64,000 bases of DNA from an uncultured Spirochaetales bacterium (GTDB taxonomy: Bacteria; Spirochaetota; Spirochaetia; Sphaerochaetales; Sphaerochaetaceae), in the NCBI GenBank assembly GCA_949297785.1, contig CASFTW010000006.1, positions 1-64,000 on the forward strand. The letters run 5' to 3'. The translations under genes and the position numbers were made by a program. Shown piece after piece: positions 33,574-42,704 of the stretch. Within the stretch, counting starts at the first letter, position 1; every line of letters begins with the position of its first letter. Under the pieces are notes generated by a model. It was not told the origin of the DNA and searched no databases. It worked only from the letters and a program-made list of their open reading frames with translations.

Positions 33574-34101
33574 TTATTTATTTTTATATCCGTTTACAGT
33601 GTAAAGATTTGTATAAACCATCGAATTTCCATGTCTCTCTGAAAGCATGAGAGATACGGCTGAAACGGTGGTTTTGAATGCTTCCACCGGCCCGGCTGGA
33701 GATGATGTTATCACCCGGCGGGCAAGTGTCACATGAGGTCTGTAGCGCCTTTTCTCAAGCTTCAGTCCCTTTTCAATCAGGGCTTCATGCAGGGCCGCCT
33801 GCAACTTCATGAGGTTCCGGTTCTCCCTCACGCCGAGCCACCATGTATCGGATGAGTCCCCCGGGAAGAAGCCTGTCCTGTCAAACATGAGCTCAAACGG
33901 TTCAAACGATATTTCGTCCATTGCCGCTTGTGCGCTATGCATTTGCTGCACACTGCACTCCCCTAGGAAATCGAGGGTGAGATGAAGGTTGTCACGTCTT
34001 GCAAAGCTTCCCGTGGCAGCTTCATCATGGAGCCTGTCCCTTATGAGGGATATTCTGTCCAGGGTATCGTCATCAAAAAGAACTGCTGTAAACAACCGCA
34101 T
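33574..34101 (-). CDS. thpR: RNA 2',3'-cyclic phosphodiesterase (2H family)
   Basis: This 175-residue 2H phosphoesterase shows both HxTx motifs, HLTL (NLHLTLDFLGE) and HVTL (RPHVTLARR). It should open 2',3'-cyclic phosphates on RNA to 2'-phosphates; the family was first called LigT, for in-vitro 2'-5' ligase activity. AAAAGGAGGTTGTT precedes ATG 34101, a very strong Shine-Dalgarno that is fully complementary over 12 nt to small RNA 1. It is monocistronic. Confidence 0.9.
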   Translation of the reverse strand: MRLFTAVLFDDDTLDRISLIRDRLHDEAATGSFARRDNLHLTLDFLGECSVQQMHSAQAAMDEISFEPFELMFDRTGFFPGDSSDTWWLGVRENRNLMKLQAALHEALIEKGLKLEKRRYRPHVTLARRVITSSPAGPVEAFKTTVSAVSLMLSERHGNSMVYTNLYTVNGYKNK

Positions 34102-34346
34102 AACAACCTCCTTTTCCGGTTAATGATTCTATCATACAGGACAGAAGATGAATATATAACACGTATAACAAGGCTGTAAATTCTGTTATGAGAAATCCCT
34201 CTGGCTTCACTACCATTCCATGCAGCACACTGACAGTAAACGTCGAGGACCATCTCCAAGGACTTTGAAGATCCGCCGCAAATATCAGATGTGGACTTGA
34301 TTCTGTTTTAAGCGTAAACTGAGAACATACGGAGCTGACAGGAGTT

Positions 34347-35111
34347 ATGGCGAAACAGACGACGGCATCAATGCCAAAGGCAACACATATTGCCGCATTG
34401 ATAGAAAGCTCGATTCTATCAGGCGAGTACAAGCAGGGAGAATACCTCCCTTCTCAGAAAGAACTCTCATTCAAATACGATGCTTCATCACGTTCACTGC
34501 GTGAGGCTTTCAAGATACTTGAGGCAAAAGGTCTCATTGAGGTGAGCCAGGGAAAGAAGGCCTATGTGAAGACCAACAGGCTTGATCAGTTTGTCGAGTC
34601 CATATCAATGTCAATGTTCGGCCCCGACACAAAGGACATGAAACTGCTTTCCGACCTGCTGCAGGTTCATATAACGCTGGAGGTTGCCGCTGCCAGGGAG
34701 CTCAGCCGTGCTGCCGACAGGCTCAATGTCGTGAAGGTGATGGATGCCTTCCTTGCGAAAATGGACAAGGATCTTGCCGTGATCGAGAACTCAGGAGACA
34801 AGGATGCGATAACGGACTTCAGAAACTGCGACTTCAATTTCCACCTTGCCGTGATCAACTCCAATGCCAACATCGTGCTCAACTCCATTTACAACGCACT
34901 CGCTCCTCATATCCAGAAAGTCATGTTCTCTCTTCCCGAAACCCTTGAGGACAGGAGAAAGAAAGTCAGGGAGTACGGTTATCTTGTCGATGCGCTGCGC
35001 CACGGACAGACAGATCTCGCAGTAGCCATGACACTGGTCTACACGACAAGCCTGTCAAACAAGTTCAAGGCGAATTACGAGGAAAGGCAGCAGGAAGGCA
35101 CAGATGAGTGA
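34347..35111 (+). CDS. GntR-family (FadR/FCD subfamily) regulator
   Basis: This 254-residue protein has a GntR winged helix (EYLPSQKELSFKYDASSRSLREAFKILEAKGLIEVSQGKKAYV) and an all-helical FCD ligand domain with the metal-binding pattern D...FH (FNFHLAVINSNANIVL). It precedes and overlaps an ABC ATPase gene by 8 nt, so the pair is probably co-expressed. The effector is unknown. AGGAG precedes ATG 34347. Between 34102 and 34346 I see only a weak ATAACA / TGTTAT inverted repeat. Confidence 0.85.
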   Translation: MAKQTTASMPKATHIAALIESSILSGEYKQGEYLPSQKELSFKYDASSRSLREAFKILEAKGLIEVSQGKKAYVKTNRLDQFVESISMSMFGPDTKDMKLLSDLLQVHITLEVAAARELSRAADRLNVVKVMDAFLAKMDKDLAVIENSGDKDAITDFRNCDFNFHLAVINSNANIVLNSIYNALAPHIQKVMFSLPETLEDRRKKVREYGYLVDALRHGQTDLAVAMTLVYTTSLSNKFKANYEERQQEGTDE

Positions 35112-35886
35112 ACCTGTCCTTTCAATTGCACATGCATCCGTAAGACGCGGCGGCAGCTATATACTGAATGATGTATCATTCTCCCTTCATGAGGGAGAGA
35201 ATACGGCAATAATAGGTCCTAACGGAGCGGGGAAATCAACACTGATGAACACTCTGTGCAAAGAAGTGCACCCGCTTGCAAGAGACAATTACTCATACTG
35301 TCTTTTCGGCCGCGAGCGATGGCCGGTATCCGAACTGAGACTCAGGCTCGGGCATGTAAGTCAGGCCGATATGCTGCTTCTGAATACAACCTACTCTGTT
35401 TTCGACTTAGTGCTTTCAGCACGTTTCTCAGCCATCGGCATGGATTTTCATATAACGCCCGGCGATGAGGATATCAGGCGGGCGGAAGAGGAAATTGAAA
35501 AGGTTGGCCTTACGCATCTTTCCCAGAAGCCGCTCTCATCTCTTTCTTCAGGAGAGAAAGCAAAGGCTCTCATCGCCCGTGCCGCCGTCAATGATCCTCC
35601 CATTCTGATGCTCGATGAGGCCAGCAATGCGCTGGACTTCCCTTCCCGGTCCGATTTCAGGAAGACAATCTCGCTTTATGCGAAAGAAGGAAAGACAATA
35701 GTGATGGTCACTCATGAACTTTCAGAAATCATAGAGGAAATTGACAGAGTCGTCGTGATGAAGAACGGCAGGATTGCCGCAGACGGGAAGAAAGAAGAGA
35801 TCCTCAATGAGGAACTGCTTTCATCCGTCTATGAACAGAATGTCTACATCGACAGAAGAAACGGATTATATTCCGCCTGGTGCTGA
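35104..35886 (+). CDS. Stand-alone ABC ATPase (YlmA/ModF-like)
   Basis: This 260-residue single ABC ATPase domain has Walker A GPNGAGKST, signature LSSGEK (in place of LSGGQ), Walker B ILMLDEAS and a switch His in VTHE. Walker B ends in Ala-Ser rather than Pro. No permease is encoded next to it. Similar orphan ATPases are known with unclear roles. Its start inside the gntR tail implies coupling with that regulator. Confidence 0.8.
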   Translation: MSEPVLSIAHASVRRGGSYILNDVSFSLHEGENTAIIGPNGAGKSTLMNTLCKEVHPLARDNYSYCLFGRERWPVSELRLRLGHVSQADMLLLNTTYSVFDLVLSARFSAIGMDFHITPGDEDIRRAEEEIEKVGLTHLSQKPLSSLSSGEKAKALIARAAVNDPPILMLDEASNALDFPSRSDFRKTISLYAKEGKTIVMVTHELSEIIEEIDRVVVMKNGRIAADGKKEEILNEELLSSVYEQNVYIDRRNGLYSAWC

Positions 35887-35943
35887 TTTCTCTCTTTCTT
35901 TTTGCCCCGCGCTGAGTTAAATTTAAGAAAAAAGGAGACCACT

Positions 35944-36534
35944 ATGAAGCGGTGCAATATCATCATTCACTCGGTAAGCGGCAATATTTATATCATCGGA
36001 GAATACCTGAAGGAAAAGCTGTGCGAGCTCAATGTCGATGCACGCCTTTACCGTGTAGAAGACAGCGACCTGCATATTCTTGCCAACAAGAAAGACACGG
36101 TGAACCAGTACTATGAAGACATTCTAGCTCTTCCCGCAGCAAGCGAGGAGACTCTGCTCAAAGCCGATATGATCATACTCGGCGCCCCTACACGATTCGG
36201 CAACATGACGGCGGAAATGAAGGCGTTCATTGACAACACATATCCGCTCAGCGAGACACGGGCACTTGAAGGACGTCTGTTCGGCTGTTTCACAAGCTGC
36301 ACGCACTCAATATGTGAAGGAAGTCATGCCCTCGATTCGATGCTGTACTGGGCTCAGAACATGGCCCTGGTTCACATCCCTTACGGCGTGCACACTGAAA
36401 TCGGGCTGTCAAACCAGCCGGTTGCAGGCATCGTTCATCTTGAAGGAAAGGAAAACGACATACGGCCTTCAGACAGACTCGGCGATGTCATAGAGACCTA
36501 TGCGAAATCAATAGCAGAATACCTTGAGGAGTGA
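35944..36534 (+). CDS. Flavodoxin/WrbA-like flavoprotein
   Basis: This 196-residue flavodoxin-fold protein has an N-terminal FMN phosphate loop at IHSVSGNIYIIGEYL and a central GAPTRFGNMTAEMKAFIDNT segment that matches WrbA-type NAD(P)H:quinone oxidoreductases. GGAG precedes ATG 35944. An FMN-dependent reductase role is expected; the substrate is unknown. The gene lies 57 nt after the ABC ATPase and may share its transcript. Confidence 0.82.
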   Translation: MKRCNIIIHSVSGNIYIIGEYLKEKLCELNVDARLYRVEDSDLHILANKKDTVNQYYEDILALPAASEETLLKADMIILGAPTRFGNMTAEMKAFIDNTYPLSETRALEGRLFGCFTSCTHSICEGSHALDSMLYWAQNMALVHIPYGVHTEIGLSNQPVAGIVHLEGKENDIRPSDRLGDVIETYAKSIAEYLEE

Positions 36535-36536
36535 TG

Positions 36537-37445
36537 TCACTCCCTTTTCAGCTTGTTTTTTATCAGTCTGACCCAGCGGCTCAGGAGAGAAGAACCCGAC
36601 TCTTTCCTGAGCCTGCGGCTCGCCTCTTCTATTGAGGCATCCTTCTTTTCCTTTTTCATCTCATCCCAGCGGCGCACCAGCCACATGTAAAGGTCGCCTT
36701 CCGCATTACCGGGGAAATAGAACATCAGATTGTCTTCCCTTATCTGTCTGACAATCGGAGCATATACATTCTTGTACCAGCTCTTTGCCGCATCCTCGAA
36801 TGAGATTTCCCCTTTGACATTCTGGTTTATGTAATACTTGTGGACGAGAATATGATTCACCATTTCAGGATATGAACCGGGAGTCGTGAACACAATTTCC
36901 CCCATGGGCAGATAGGATGGCCTGTACTGTTCAATGAACGCCTGACGCTCATAGTCAACGACACGCTGCCTGAGCTGCTTCATCGTCATGCCGGGCTCAA
37001 GCTTGATCTCACTGTCAAGCTCAACCACCTCGGCATCTATGTATTCAACGCCCATGCTTTTGGCAACGGAGACACGGTGATTGCCGTCACGGACAAAATA
37101 ATAACCTCCCAGCGAATAAACGGAAATCGGGGGAAGAATGACATCGCTGAGACGTGCCTTGTCAATGCTTGTCCAGCGGCTGCGCAGCATTTCGCGCTTG
37201 GGATAGAAAGCATAGGAGAAATCACGATACCGCCCCTCAGAGCCTATGATCCTGTCAATCTCAATAGTCCTCATTCCGAGGTATGTTTCCTTTTTCGGCT
37301 TTATTATCTTTGTAACCTCATAAAGCGACAGCAGGTCGGAATTCTTCCATGTCAGCTTATTGAAAAGAGACTGCATCTTCGCCCTGTTCTTCGCTTTGTT
37401 GAAATCCTCAGCAGACTGCTGGGAAAGAAAATCAGATGTACCCAT
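36537..37445 (-). CDS. ParB/sulfiredoxin-like fold protein
   Basis: This 302-residue protein has the ParB/Srx-type motif VRDGNHRVSVAKSMG, as in ParB-like nuclease or kinase folds, preceded by ISVYSLGGYYF. It contains no obvious helix-turn-helix and ends in a basic tail (RLIKNKLKRE). The function is unknown; some relatives are annotated as transcriptional regulators. ATG 37445 overlaps the stop of the phosphoesterase gene (ATGA), so the two are coupled. Confidence 0.75.
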   Translation of the reverse strand: MGTSDFLSQQSAEDFNKAKNRAKMQSLFNKLTWKNSDLLSLYEVTKIIKPKKETYLGMRTIEIDRIIGSEGRYRDFSYAFYPKREMLRSRWTSIDKARLSDVILPPISVYSLGGYYFVRDGNHRVSVAKSMGVEYIDAEVVELDSEIKLEPGMTMKQLRQRVVDYERQAFIEQYRPSYLPMGEIVFTTPGSYPEMVNHILVHKYYINQNVKGEISFEDAAKSWYKNVYAPIVRQIREDNLMFYFPGNAEGDLYMWLVRRWDEMKKEKKDASIEEASRRLRKESGSSLLSRWVRLIKNKLKRE

Positions 37446-38137
37446 CACTTATCTCCTAAAAGAGGATCGTCGAGGATATAGCTCCTGTAGACATTGATGA
37501 TAGTCGTCTCATTGTAGTGCAGAATCCTGTTGGCATTCTCATCAAAGAGGTGCACATGTCCGTGCAGCATGTATCTGGGTTTATACGTATCGAGGAAGGA
37601 AAGGAATGTCTGGAATCCCCTGTGGCAGATATCCTCTCCGTCTCCGTGTCCGAAAGCCGGCGCATGCGTCACCAGAACATCAAGATAGCGGCCGTAGCGC
37701 TTCTTGTTGTACAGCAGATGAGGAATGAGCTTGGCTATCCTCCACTGCATCTGTCTTTCCGTGTACTGGCTTTTGCCGTAGTTGTACAGCATCGAACCGC
37801 CCAGTCCCATAATGATCAGGCCGGTTCTTTTATCCCTCATGATCTTGCCGTCAACGAGGTTGCCGCCGAAGGCCGGCATCATAAGATGCTTGCCGGTTCT
37901 TGAATATTCAACCACCGGGTCAAAGCCGCCGCGTCTCATCACCTGATCAAAGTGCTCGAGGTTATGATTGCCGTAGACATAATAGAAATCCTTGCCGAGA
38001 ACTGTCATGATGTAATCGTAATAGCGGATGGGCAGATCACCGGCACTGACTGCCAGATCGCAGTCAGCAAACAATTTTTTTGCCTGATTGGAATAGATCA
38101 AAGGATCTGTTATATCCGCAACACACAGGAGCTTCAT
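37445..38137 (-). CDS. Calcineurin-like metallophosphoesterase
   Basis: This 230-residue protein has the motifs AGD, GNHN, THAP and GHVH of metallophosphoesterases. The first motif reads VADITD in place of the usual DxH, so one metal ligand may be altered. The substrate is unknown. It is translationally coupled to the ParB/Srx-like gene, which suggests a joint task. Confidence 0.82.
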   Translation of the reverse strand: MKLLCVADITDPLIYSNQAKKLFADCDLAVSAGDLPIRYYDYIMTVLGKDFYYVYGNHNLEHFDQVMRRGGFDPVVEYSRTGKHLMMPAFGGNLVDGKIMRDKRTGLIIMGLGGSMLYNYGKSQYTERQMQWRIAKLIPHLLYNKKRYGRYLDVLVTHAPAFGHGDGEDICHRGFQTFLSFLDTYKPRYMLHGHVHLFDENANRILHYNETTIINVYRSYILDDPLLGDK

Positions 38138-38218
38138 AACCTGAATGTTAACGTATGAAGGAAATTAAGAAAAGCACCTGTTCGTAAAGCATCTAAATGC
38201 AGGAAAGAAAACAAAGGC

Positions 38219-38256
38219 AGCAGATAATTTAATCAGAAAACAGAGAAACATCTGCT
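38219..38256 (-). terminator. Weak candidate terminator after the purine operon
   Basis: A 7-bp stem AGCAGAT / ATCTGCT with a 24-nt loop is followed on the minus strand by a T-rich stretch. It lies 30 nt past the SDR stop. Confidence 0.4.
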
Positions 38257-38285
38257 CTTAGGGAAACATACAGGCGGAAAAACCA

Positions 38286-38948
38286 TCAGCAAAGGGTGAA
38301 TCCGTTATCTATTGTGATGCACTGCCCGTATATTCCCCGGCTCTGCGACAGGAAATACACAAGAGCCGCTATTTCCTCACTCTTCATCATTTCCTTTCTC
38401 ACACTGTGGCTTTTCCAGTATTCTTCCAGCGGTGAGCCGTAAAGATTGCTTCTTGCGATGAGTCCCGGCTGCACGGCATTCACCCTGAGGCCGGTCTCGG
38501 CGGCAAGGGAGCGCGTATATGCACTCACAGCCCCTTTTGAGGCATCATAATGTGCCGTCCTGCCGAATCCCGGATGGATGGCATTCATTGAGGAAATATT
38601 CACAATGCTGCCATCCGAAGCCCTGAGCAGGGGAAGAAGGGCCCTGACAGTCAGCATGAGACCCCGCACATTGAGGCTGAAAACTTTATCCCAGTCCTCG
38701 CATGAAAGATCTGATGCTTCAGATTCAGTGAATACACCTGCATTATTCACAAGTACATCAAGAGAGTCCAGATGAGGGAAACTGATCTGTGGTGCAGAAA
38801 GATCTGTTTTGTAGACATGCTTCAGCATCGGAGATGAATAATCTTTCGTGCTTGTGCCGTAAACTTCGAAACCATGATCATAAAACACCTTCACCACAGC
38901 ACTTCCCAGATTGGAAGAGGCTCCTGTCACCAGTACTCTTTTACACAT
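38286..38948 (-). CDS. Short-chain dehydrogenase/reductase
   Basis: This 220-residue classical SDR has cofactor motif TGASSNLG, NNAG, catalytic Ser in NISSM and the YxxxK pair in YDASK. It is an NAD(P)-dependent oxidoreductase of unknown substrate. It overlaps the cupin gene by 8 nt and is the last gene of the nucleoside-uptake operon, an unusual partner for purine salvage. Confidence 0.87.
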   Translation of the reverse strand: MCKRVLVTGASSNLGSAVVKVFYDHGFEVYGTSTKDYSSPMLKHVYKTDLSAPQISFPHLDSLDVLVNNAGVFTESEASDLSCEDWDKVFSLNVRGLMLTVRALLPLLRASDGSIVNISSMNAIHPGFGRTAHYDASKGAVSAYTRSLAAETGLRVNAVQPGLIARSNLYGSPLEEYWKSHSVRKEMMKSEEIAALVYFLSQSRGIYGQCITIDNGFTLC

Positions 38949-39366
38949 TGCAATACTCCTTCAGAAACGGGTGCTTCTCAAGCAGTCTCTCATCGGGAGA
39001 TGAATACATGTCGTCAGTATAATGAGGACACATCACAGTGGCGAAAAGGGCCCATTCCCCTTCTTTCAGCCGGGTTGACTGCCACTTTCCCTCTTTCACA
39101 AGACTGTCCCTGTGACGTGATGAGAGTATGCGCTTCTCACATTTTCCGTTCTTCTCATCAAAGACGAGCTGTTCACACTCTCCGCCTTCCAGAAAAAACC
39201 ACATTTCATCACATGAGAGACGGTGAAGAGATGAAAAGCTGTCCTTCGTCACCAGGTAGTAGATACAGCCTGATGAGTATTGCGAGAACTGTGTGATGAA
39301 ACGCCAGTACCCGCCTTCTCCTTCAAGAGGAGAAAGGCCGAGTTCCCCAATTCTGCTTATTTCCAT
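38941..39366 (-). CDS. Cupin_5 (DUF985) family protein
   Basis: This 141-residue cupin has the strand pattern YWRFITQFSQYSSGCIYYLV...HRLSCDEMWFFLEGGECEQLVF, where His and Glu are likely metal ligands. DUF985 proteins are related to sugar-binding or epimerase-like cupins; the role is unknown. It overlaps punA by 10 nt and the SDR by 8 nt. Confidence 0.82.
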   Translation of the reverse strand: MEISRIGELGLSPLEGEGGYWRFITQFSQYSSGCIYYLVTKDSFSSLHRLSCDEMWFFLEGGECEQLVFDEKNGKCEKRILSSRHRDSLVKEGKWQSTRLKEGEWALFATVMCPHYTDDMYSSPDERLLEKHPFLKEYCNV

Positions 39367-40181
39367 GTCCTGACAATTTCCCTTACGAGAGCAGAGAATG
39401 AAGCCTTCACCCTCTCTCCCGTTTCAAGAACTTCCTGATGGTTCAGCTTTTGTTTCAGTATTCCCGCTGCCATATTTGTCAGACAGCTTATTCCAAGCGT
39501 CTCCAGCCCGGCATGGCTTGCCGCGATGGCTTCCGGTACGGTGGACATGCCAACGGCATCGGCACCAAGAACTCTGGCCGCCCTTATTTCAGCAGGAGTC
39601 TCGAACTGAGGTCCTGTGAAATACATGTAAACACCTTCCCTCAATCCGATTGAGAGCCTGGCTGCAGCGGCCTTTGCGGTATTGCGGGCATTCTCGCTCC
39701 AGGTTGAGGACATATCGAAGAAGCGGGGACCGAGCTCATCGGGATTGCTTCCTCTCAGGGGGCTTTCCAGCGCCAGCTTTATATGATCGCTGATCACCAT
39801 CAGATCGCCTGCACTCCAGAGTGTGTTCACACAGCCTGCGGCATTGGTGAGGAACAGCTTTTCTATTCCCATCATGCGGAAAACCTGCACAGGATACACG
39901 CATTCCTGCATGCTCCATCCTTCATAGAAATGGAAACGGCCCTGCATGCACAGCACTCTTCTTCCTTCAAGCTTTCCGATCACGAGACGGCCCTTATGCC
40001 CCGGAACCGTCGATACCGGAAAGTGCGGAATATCCTTATAATCAATGATGAGGGCATCTTCCAGCTCATCTGCAAGATCTCCGAGTCCGGAACCGAGAAC
40101 AATGGCGATGTCTATCTTTTCCTCACCGGCTCTGTTCCTGATGAAAGCGCTGCTTTCCTTAAGTTTCTCAATCAGTGTCAT
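39357..40181 (-). CDS. punA: Purine nucleoside phosphorylase
   Basis: This 274-residue trimeric-type PNP splits inosine or guanosine with phosphate into base and ribose 1-phosphate. Motifs are LGSGLGDLAD (phosphate site), PGHKGRL, GRFHFYEGWSMQECVYPVQVF and TNAAG. The start at ATG 40181 follows AGGAG; the longer frame upstream has no homologous content. It lies downstream of a purine-nucleoside importer in the same operon, so imported nucleosides are probably cleaved at once. Confidence 0.93.
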   Translation of the reverse strand: MTLIEKLKESSAFIRNRAGEEKIDIAIVLGSGLGDLADELEDALIIDYKDIPHFPVSTVPGHKGRLVIGKLEGRRVLCMQGRFHFYEGWSMQECVYPVQVFRMMGIEKLFLTNAAGCVNTLWSAGDLMVISDHIKLALESPLRGSNPDELGPRFFDMSSTWSENARNTAKAAAARLSIGLREGVYMYFTGPQFETPAEIRAARVLGADAVGMSTVPEAIAASHAGLETLGISCLTNMAAGILKQKLNHQEVLETGERVKASFSALVREIVRTWK

Positions 40182-40254
40182 TTTTATTCGCTCCTGTGGA
40201 ATTGAAATAAAGGGGAAGCCGTGCTCCCCCTTTTCAGATATCCGCCCGGCAGCA

Positions 40255-41568
40255 TCAGTACGGCTGTCCTGTGGCAAGCGGTGCGACATTCCTCTTCGAT
40301 GTGAAGATGAGAACAATCAGCGTCGCGACATAAGGGAATGCCGAGAAAATTCCAGGCGGCACGACGGCAAGCGCCGGAATTACTCTCGACATGTTGGCAA
40401 TCGTATAACAGAACCCGAAGAAGAAGGTTGAACCGAGAATGCCGAGAACCTTCCACTGTCCGAAGATGAGGCCGGCCACGGCAAGGAATCCCAGACCGTT
40501 CATGCCGGATGCACTGTTGAACTCTCCTCCTACGGTTATAAGATACACAGCTCCGCCCAGTCCGGCGAGTGCGCCTGATGCCACAACGCCTATATAGCGC
40601 ATCCTGTGCACATTGACACCCGCACTGGCAACCGCGGAAGGATGTTCGCCGCAGGCTCTGAGCCTGAGACCGAAGCTGGTCTTGTAAAGCAGCAGGTAAG
40701 ACAGTGCCCATATCGCAAGACCGACTATCGTGGTCCAGTATACTCTTTCAAAAGCCATGGTGCGCAGGAATGTTCCAAGCCCGGCCTTCGCAAGAATACA
40801 TGATACAAGCGCAATGAGTGCGAGTGTTATGTAAGTCTGCCTTGTCTGCTTTTCCTTCCTTGCATTTTTCACGATCCTGACGGAGGCGAGGAAATCCTCT
40901 TTCTTCCATATCAGGGCAGAAAACACAGATGCGATTATTATTCCGCCGCATCCTGCAATGACAGGAGAAGAAATGAAAAGAGAAAGAATCAGAGACGGCA
41001 CTGCCAGAAGCAGGGCATACAGACGCAGGCTGGTCCTGCCGAAGAAAGAAGTGAACTGCGCCTTTCTTTTTGCAAAGGAGAAACACTGTCTTACAATAAG
41101 GAAGACGACAAAGGCGAAAATGTATGTCCACAGCAGGGCATAGAATGATTCGCTGAAAATCTTCGCGACGGCAAACGGTACGATTGAATGCGCGATTGTT
41201 ATGTTTCCCGATCCGGTCACGGTCTGGGCAAGATAGACAGTCAATGCTGTCGACATCATGTTCAGTGCCGTACCCGAGATAACCTGATCAGCCCTGAGGT
41301 TGATGGCAGCCACAGCATGCAGCAGCGAATATGCTGCGGTGACGGCAACGGCAACCAGCATGCCGATGATAAAGCAGATCGTCATCGGGATTTTTCCCTG
41401 CAGATAGAACATTGTGACAGCACAGCTGAAGCAACCCATCAGCATGAAACCTTCGATACAGAGGTTTGTGACACCCGAACGCTCAGAATAGAGGGCACCC
41501 AGAGCACCCAGAAGCAATGGAATCGTATAAATTACCGCTGCGGGGAAAATACTGTTCAGAATATCCAT
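40255..41568 (-). CDS. nupQ: Nucleoside ABC transporter permease (NupQ type)
   Basis: This 437-residue BPD_transp_2-family permease has about ten hydrophobic helices, with GALGALYSERSGVTNLCIEG near the start and LRACGEHPSAVASAGV as the coupling loop. It is longer than usual (near 310 residues) because of a middle insertion that holds extra helices and a basic loop. ATG 41568 sits on the stop of the partner permease gene (TGATG). It should import purine nucleosides with the PnrA-type lipoprotein. Confidence 0.87.
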   Translation of the reverse strand: MDILNSIFPAAVIYTIPLLLGALGALYSERSGVTNLCIEGFMLMGCFSCAVTMFYLQGKIPMTICFIIGMLVAVAVTAAYSLLHAVAAINLRADQVISGTALNMMSTALTVYLAQTVTGSGNITIAHSIVPFAVAKIFSESFYALLWTYIFAFVVFLIVRQCFSFAKRKAQFTSFFGRTSLRLYALLLAVPSLILSLFISSPVIAGCGGIIIASVFSALIWKKEDFLASVRIVKNARKEKQTRQTYITLALIALVSCILAKAGLGTFLRTMAFERVYWTTIVGLAIWALSYLLLYKTSFGLRLRACGEHPSAVASAGVNVHRMRYIGVVASGALAGLGGAVYLITVGGEFNSASGMNGLGFLAVAGLIFGQWKVLGILGSTFFFGFCYTIANMSRVIPALAVVPPGIFSAFPYVATLIVLIFTSKRNVAPLATGQPY

Positions 41569-42704
41569 CACATACCTCCTTGCACACTTGTATCGGCGCT
41601 CTTCACATTGCTTTTGGCAATCTTTTTCTCATACAGTTTATGGAAAAGACCGTTCCACAGATTCCTGAAAAGGACAGCTGTCGCAGTGAAGTAAATGATA
41701 ACCGCAATGACAGTATCAGAAAGTTCGGGCGGGATATCGGCACCGGCGCCGAGCGAGCCCTTGCCGGCCTTCAGGATGGAGAAGAAAAGTGCGGCAAAGA
41801 ACACGCCTATCGGGTTGCAGTTTCCAAGCAATGCGACTGCGACACCGTCAAATCCTTCATTGGGCATCTGGTTGCGGTAAATGACGTTTGAGTAGCCGCA
41901 GTAATACGTGACGCCTGCAAGACCGGCAAGCGCGCCTGCTATCGTCATTGTTATGATGATGTTGCGTTCAACCTTTATACCTGCGTATTCGGCACAGTAC
42001 TTGTTTGATCCGACAGCCTTCAGCTGATAGCCCAGCGTTGTCTTGTTGAGTATGAAGGCGATTACGGCCACCGCCGCTATGGCTATCACAATTCCCCAGT
42101 TGATATAGCTGCGGGGGAAGAACTGGGAGAGAACAGTCGTCCTGAGGCTCTGCGCCGCAGGCACCGCCGCAGACTTTGAAGGCACCGAGGGATCTACTAT
42201 GAATGCCGGGATGATCTCATAGATAAGCCAGAGAGCCGTCCAGTTGAGCATGATGGAAGATACGACTTCATGCACATTGAATTTTGCCTTCAGAAGCCCG
42301 GATATAAAACCCCACAATGCACCGGCAAGAGCCCCGGTGACTATGATGATCACGAGGTACAGAGGACGCGGGATGCCCTGTCCGTAGTATGCCCACACCG
42401 ATGCGACACAGCCGCCGACCAGCATCTGGCCGCTGCCGCCGATGTTGAAGAGGCCCGACTTGTATGCAAATGCGACAGAAAGACCCACAAGAATAAGCTG
42501 TGTCGAAACCGCAATCGTGTTTCCGATTCTTCTCGGATCGGAAAGGGCTCCCTGTGCGATGAGCGTAATCGCATCGAAGGGGTTCTTCCCGATTGCCAGA
42601 AGAAGAACACAGCCTGCAAGGATACCTGCTATGACAGCCGAGATGGAGACAAGCAGCGTACCCGCCTTTCTTTCCTTCAGAAGAGTATTTTTCACCACCA
42701 TCAT
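41568..42704 (-). CDS. nupP: Nucleoside ABC transporter permease (NupP type)
   Basis: This 378-residue permease pairs with NupQ and has about nine helices. It contains FAYKSGLFNIGGSGQMLVG and the coupling loop LKAVGSNKYCAEYAGI. ATG 42704 overlaps the ATPase stop (ATGA). The gene order ATPase, permease, permease follows that of B. subtilis nupOPQ. Confidence 0.88.
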   Translation of the reverse strand: MMVVKNTLLKERKAGTLLVSISAVIAGILAGCVLLLAIGKNPFDAITLIAQGALSDPRRIGNTIAVSTQLILVGLSVAFAYKSGLFNIGGSGQMLVGGCVASVWAYYGQGIPRPLYLVIIIVTGALAGALWGFISGLLKAKFNVHEVVSSIMLNWTALWLIYEIIPAFIVDPSVPSKSAAVPAAQSLRTTVLSQFFPRSYINWGIVIAIAAVAVIAFILNKTTLGYQLKAVGSNKYCAEYAGIKVERNIIITMTIAGALAGLAGVTYYCGYSNVIYRNQMPNEGFDGVAVALLGNCNPIGVFFAALFFSILKAGKGSLGAGADIPPELSDTVIAVIIYFTATAVLFRNLWNGLFHKLYEKKIAKSNVKSADTSVQGGM

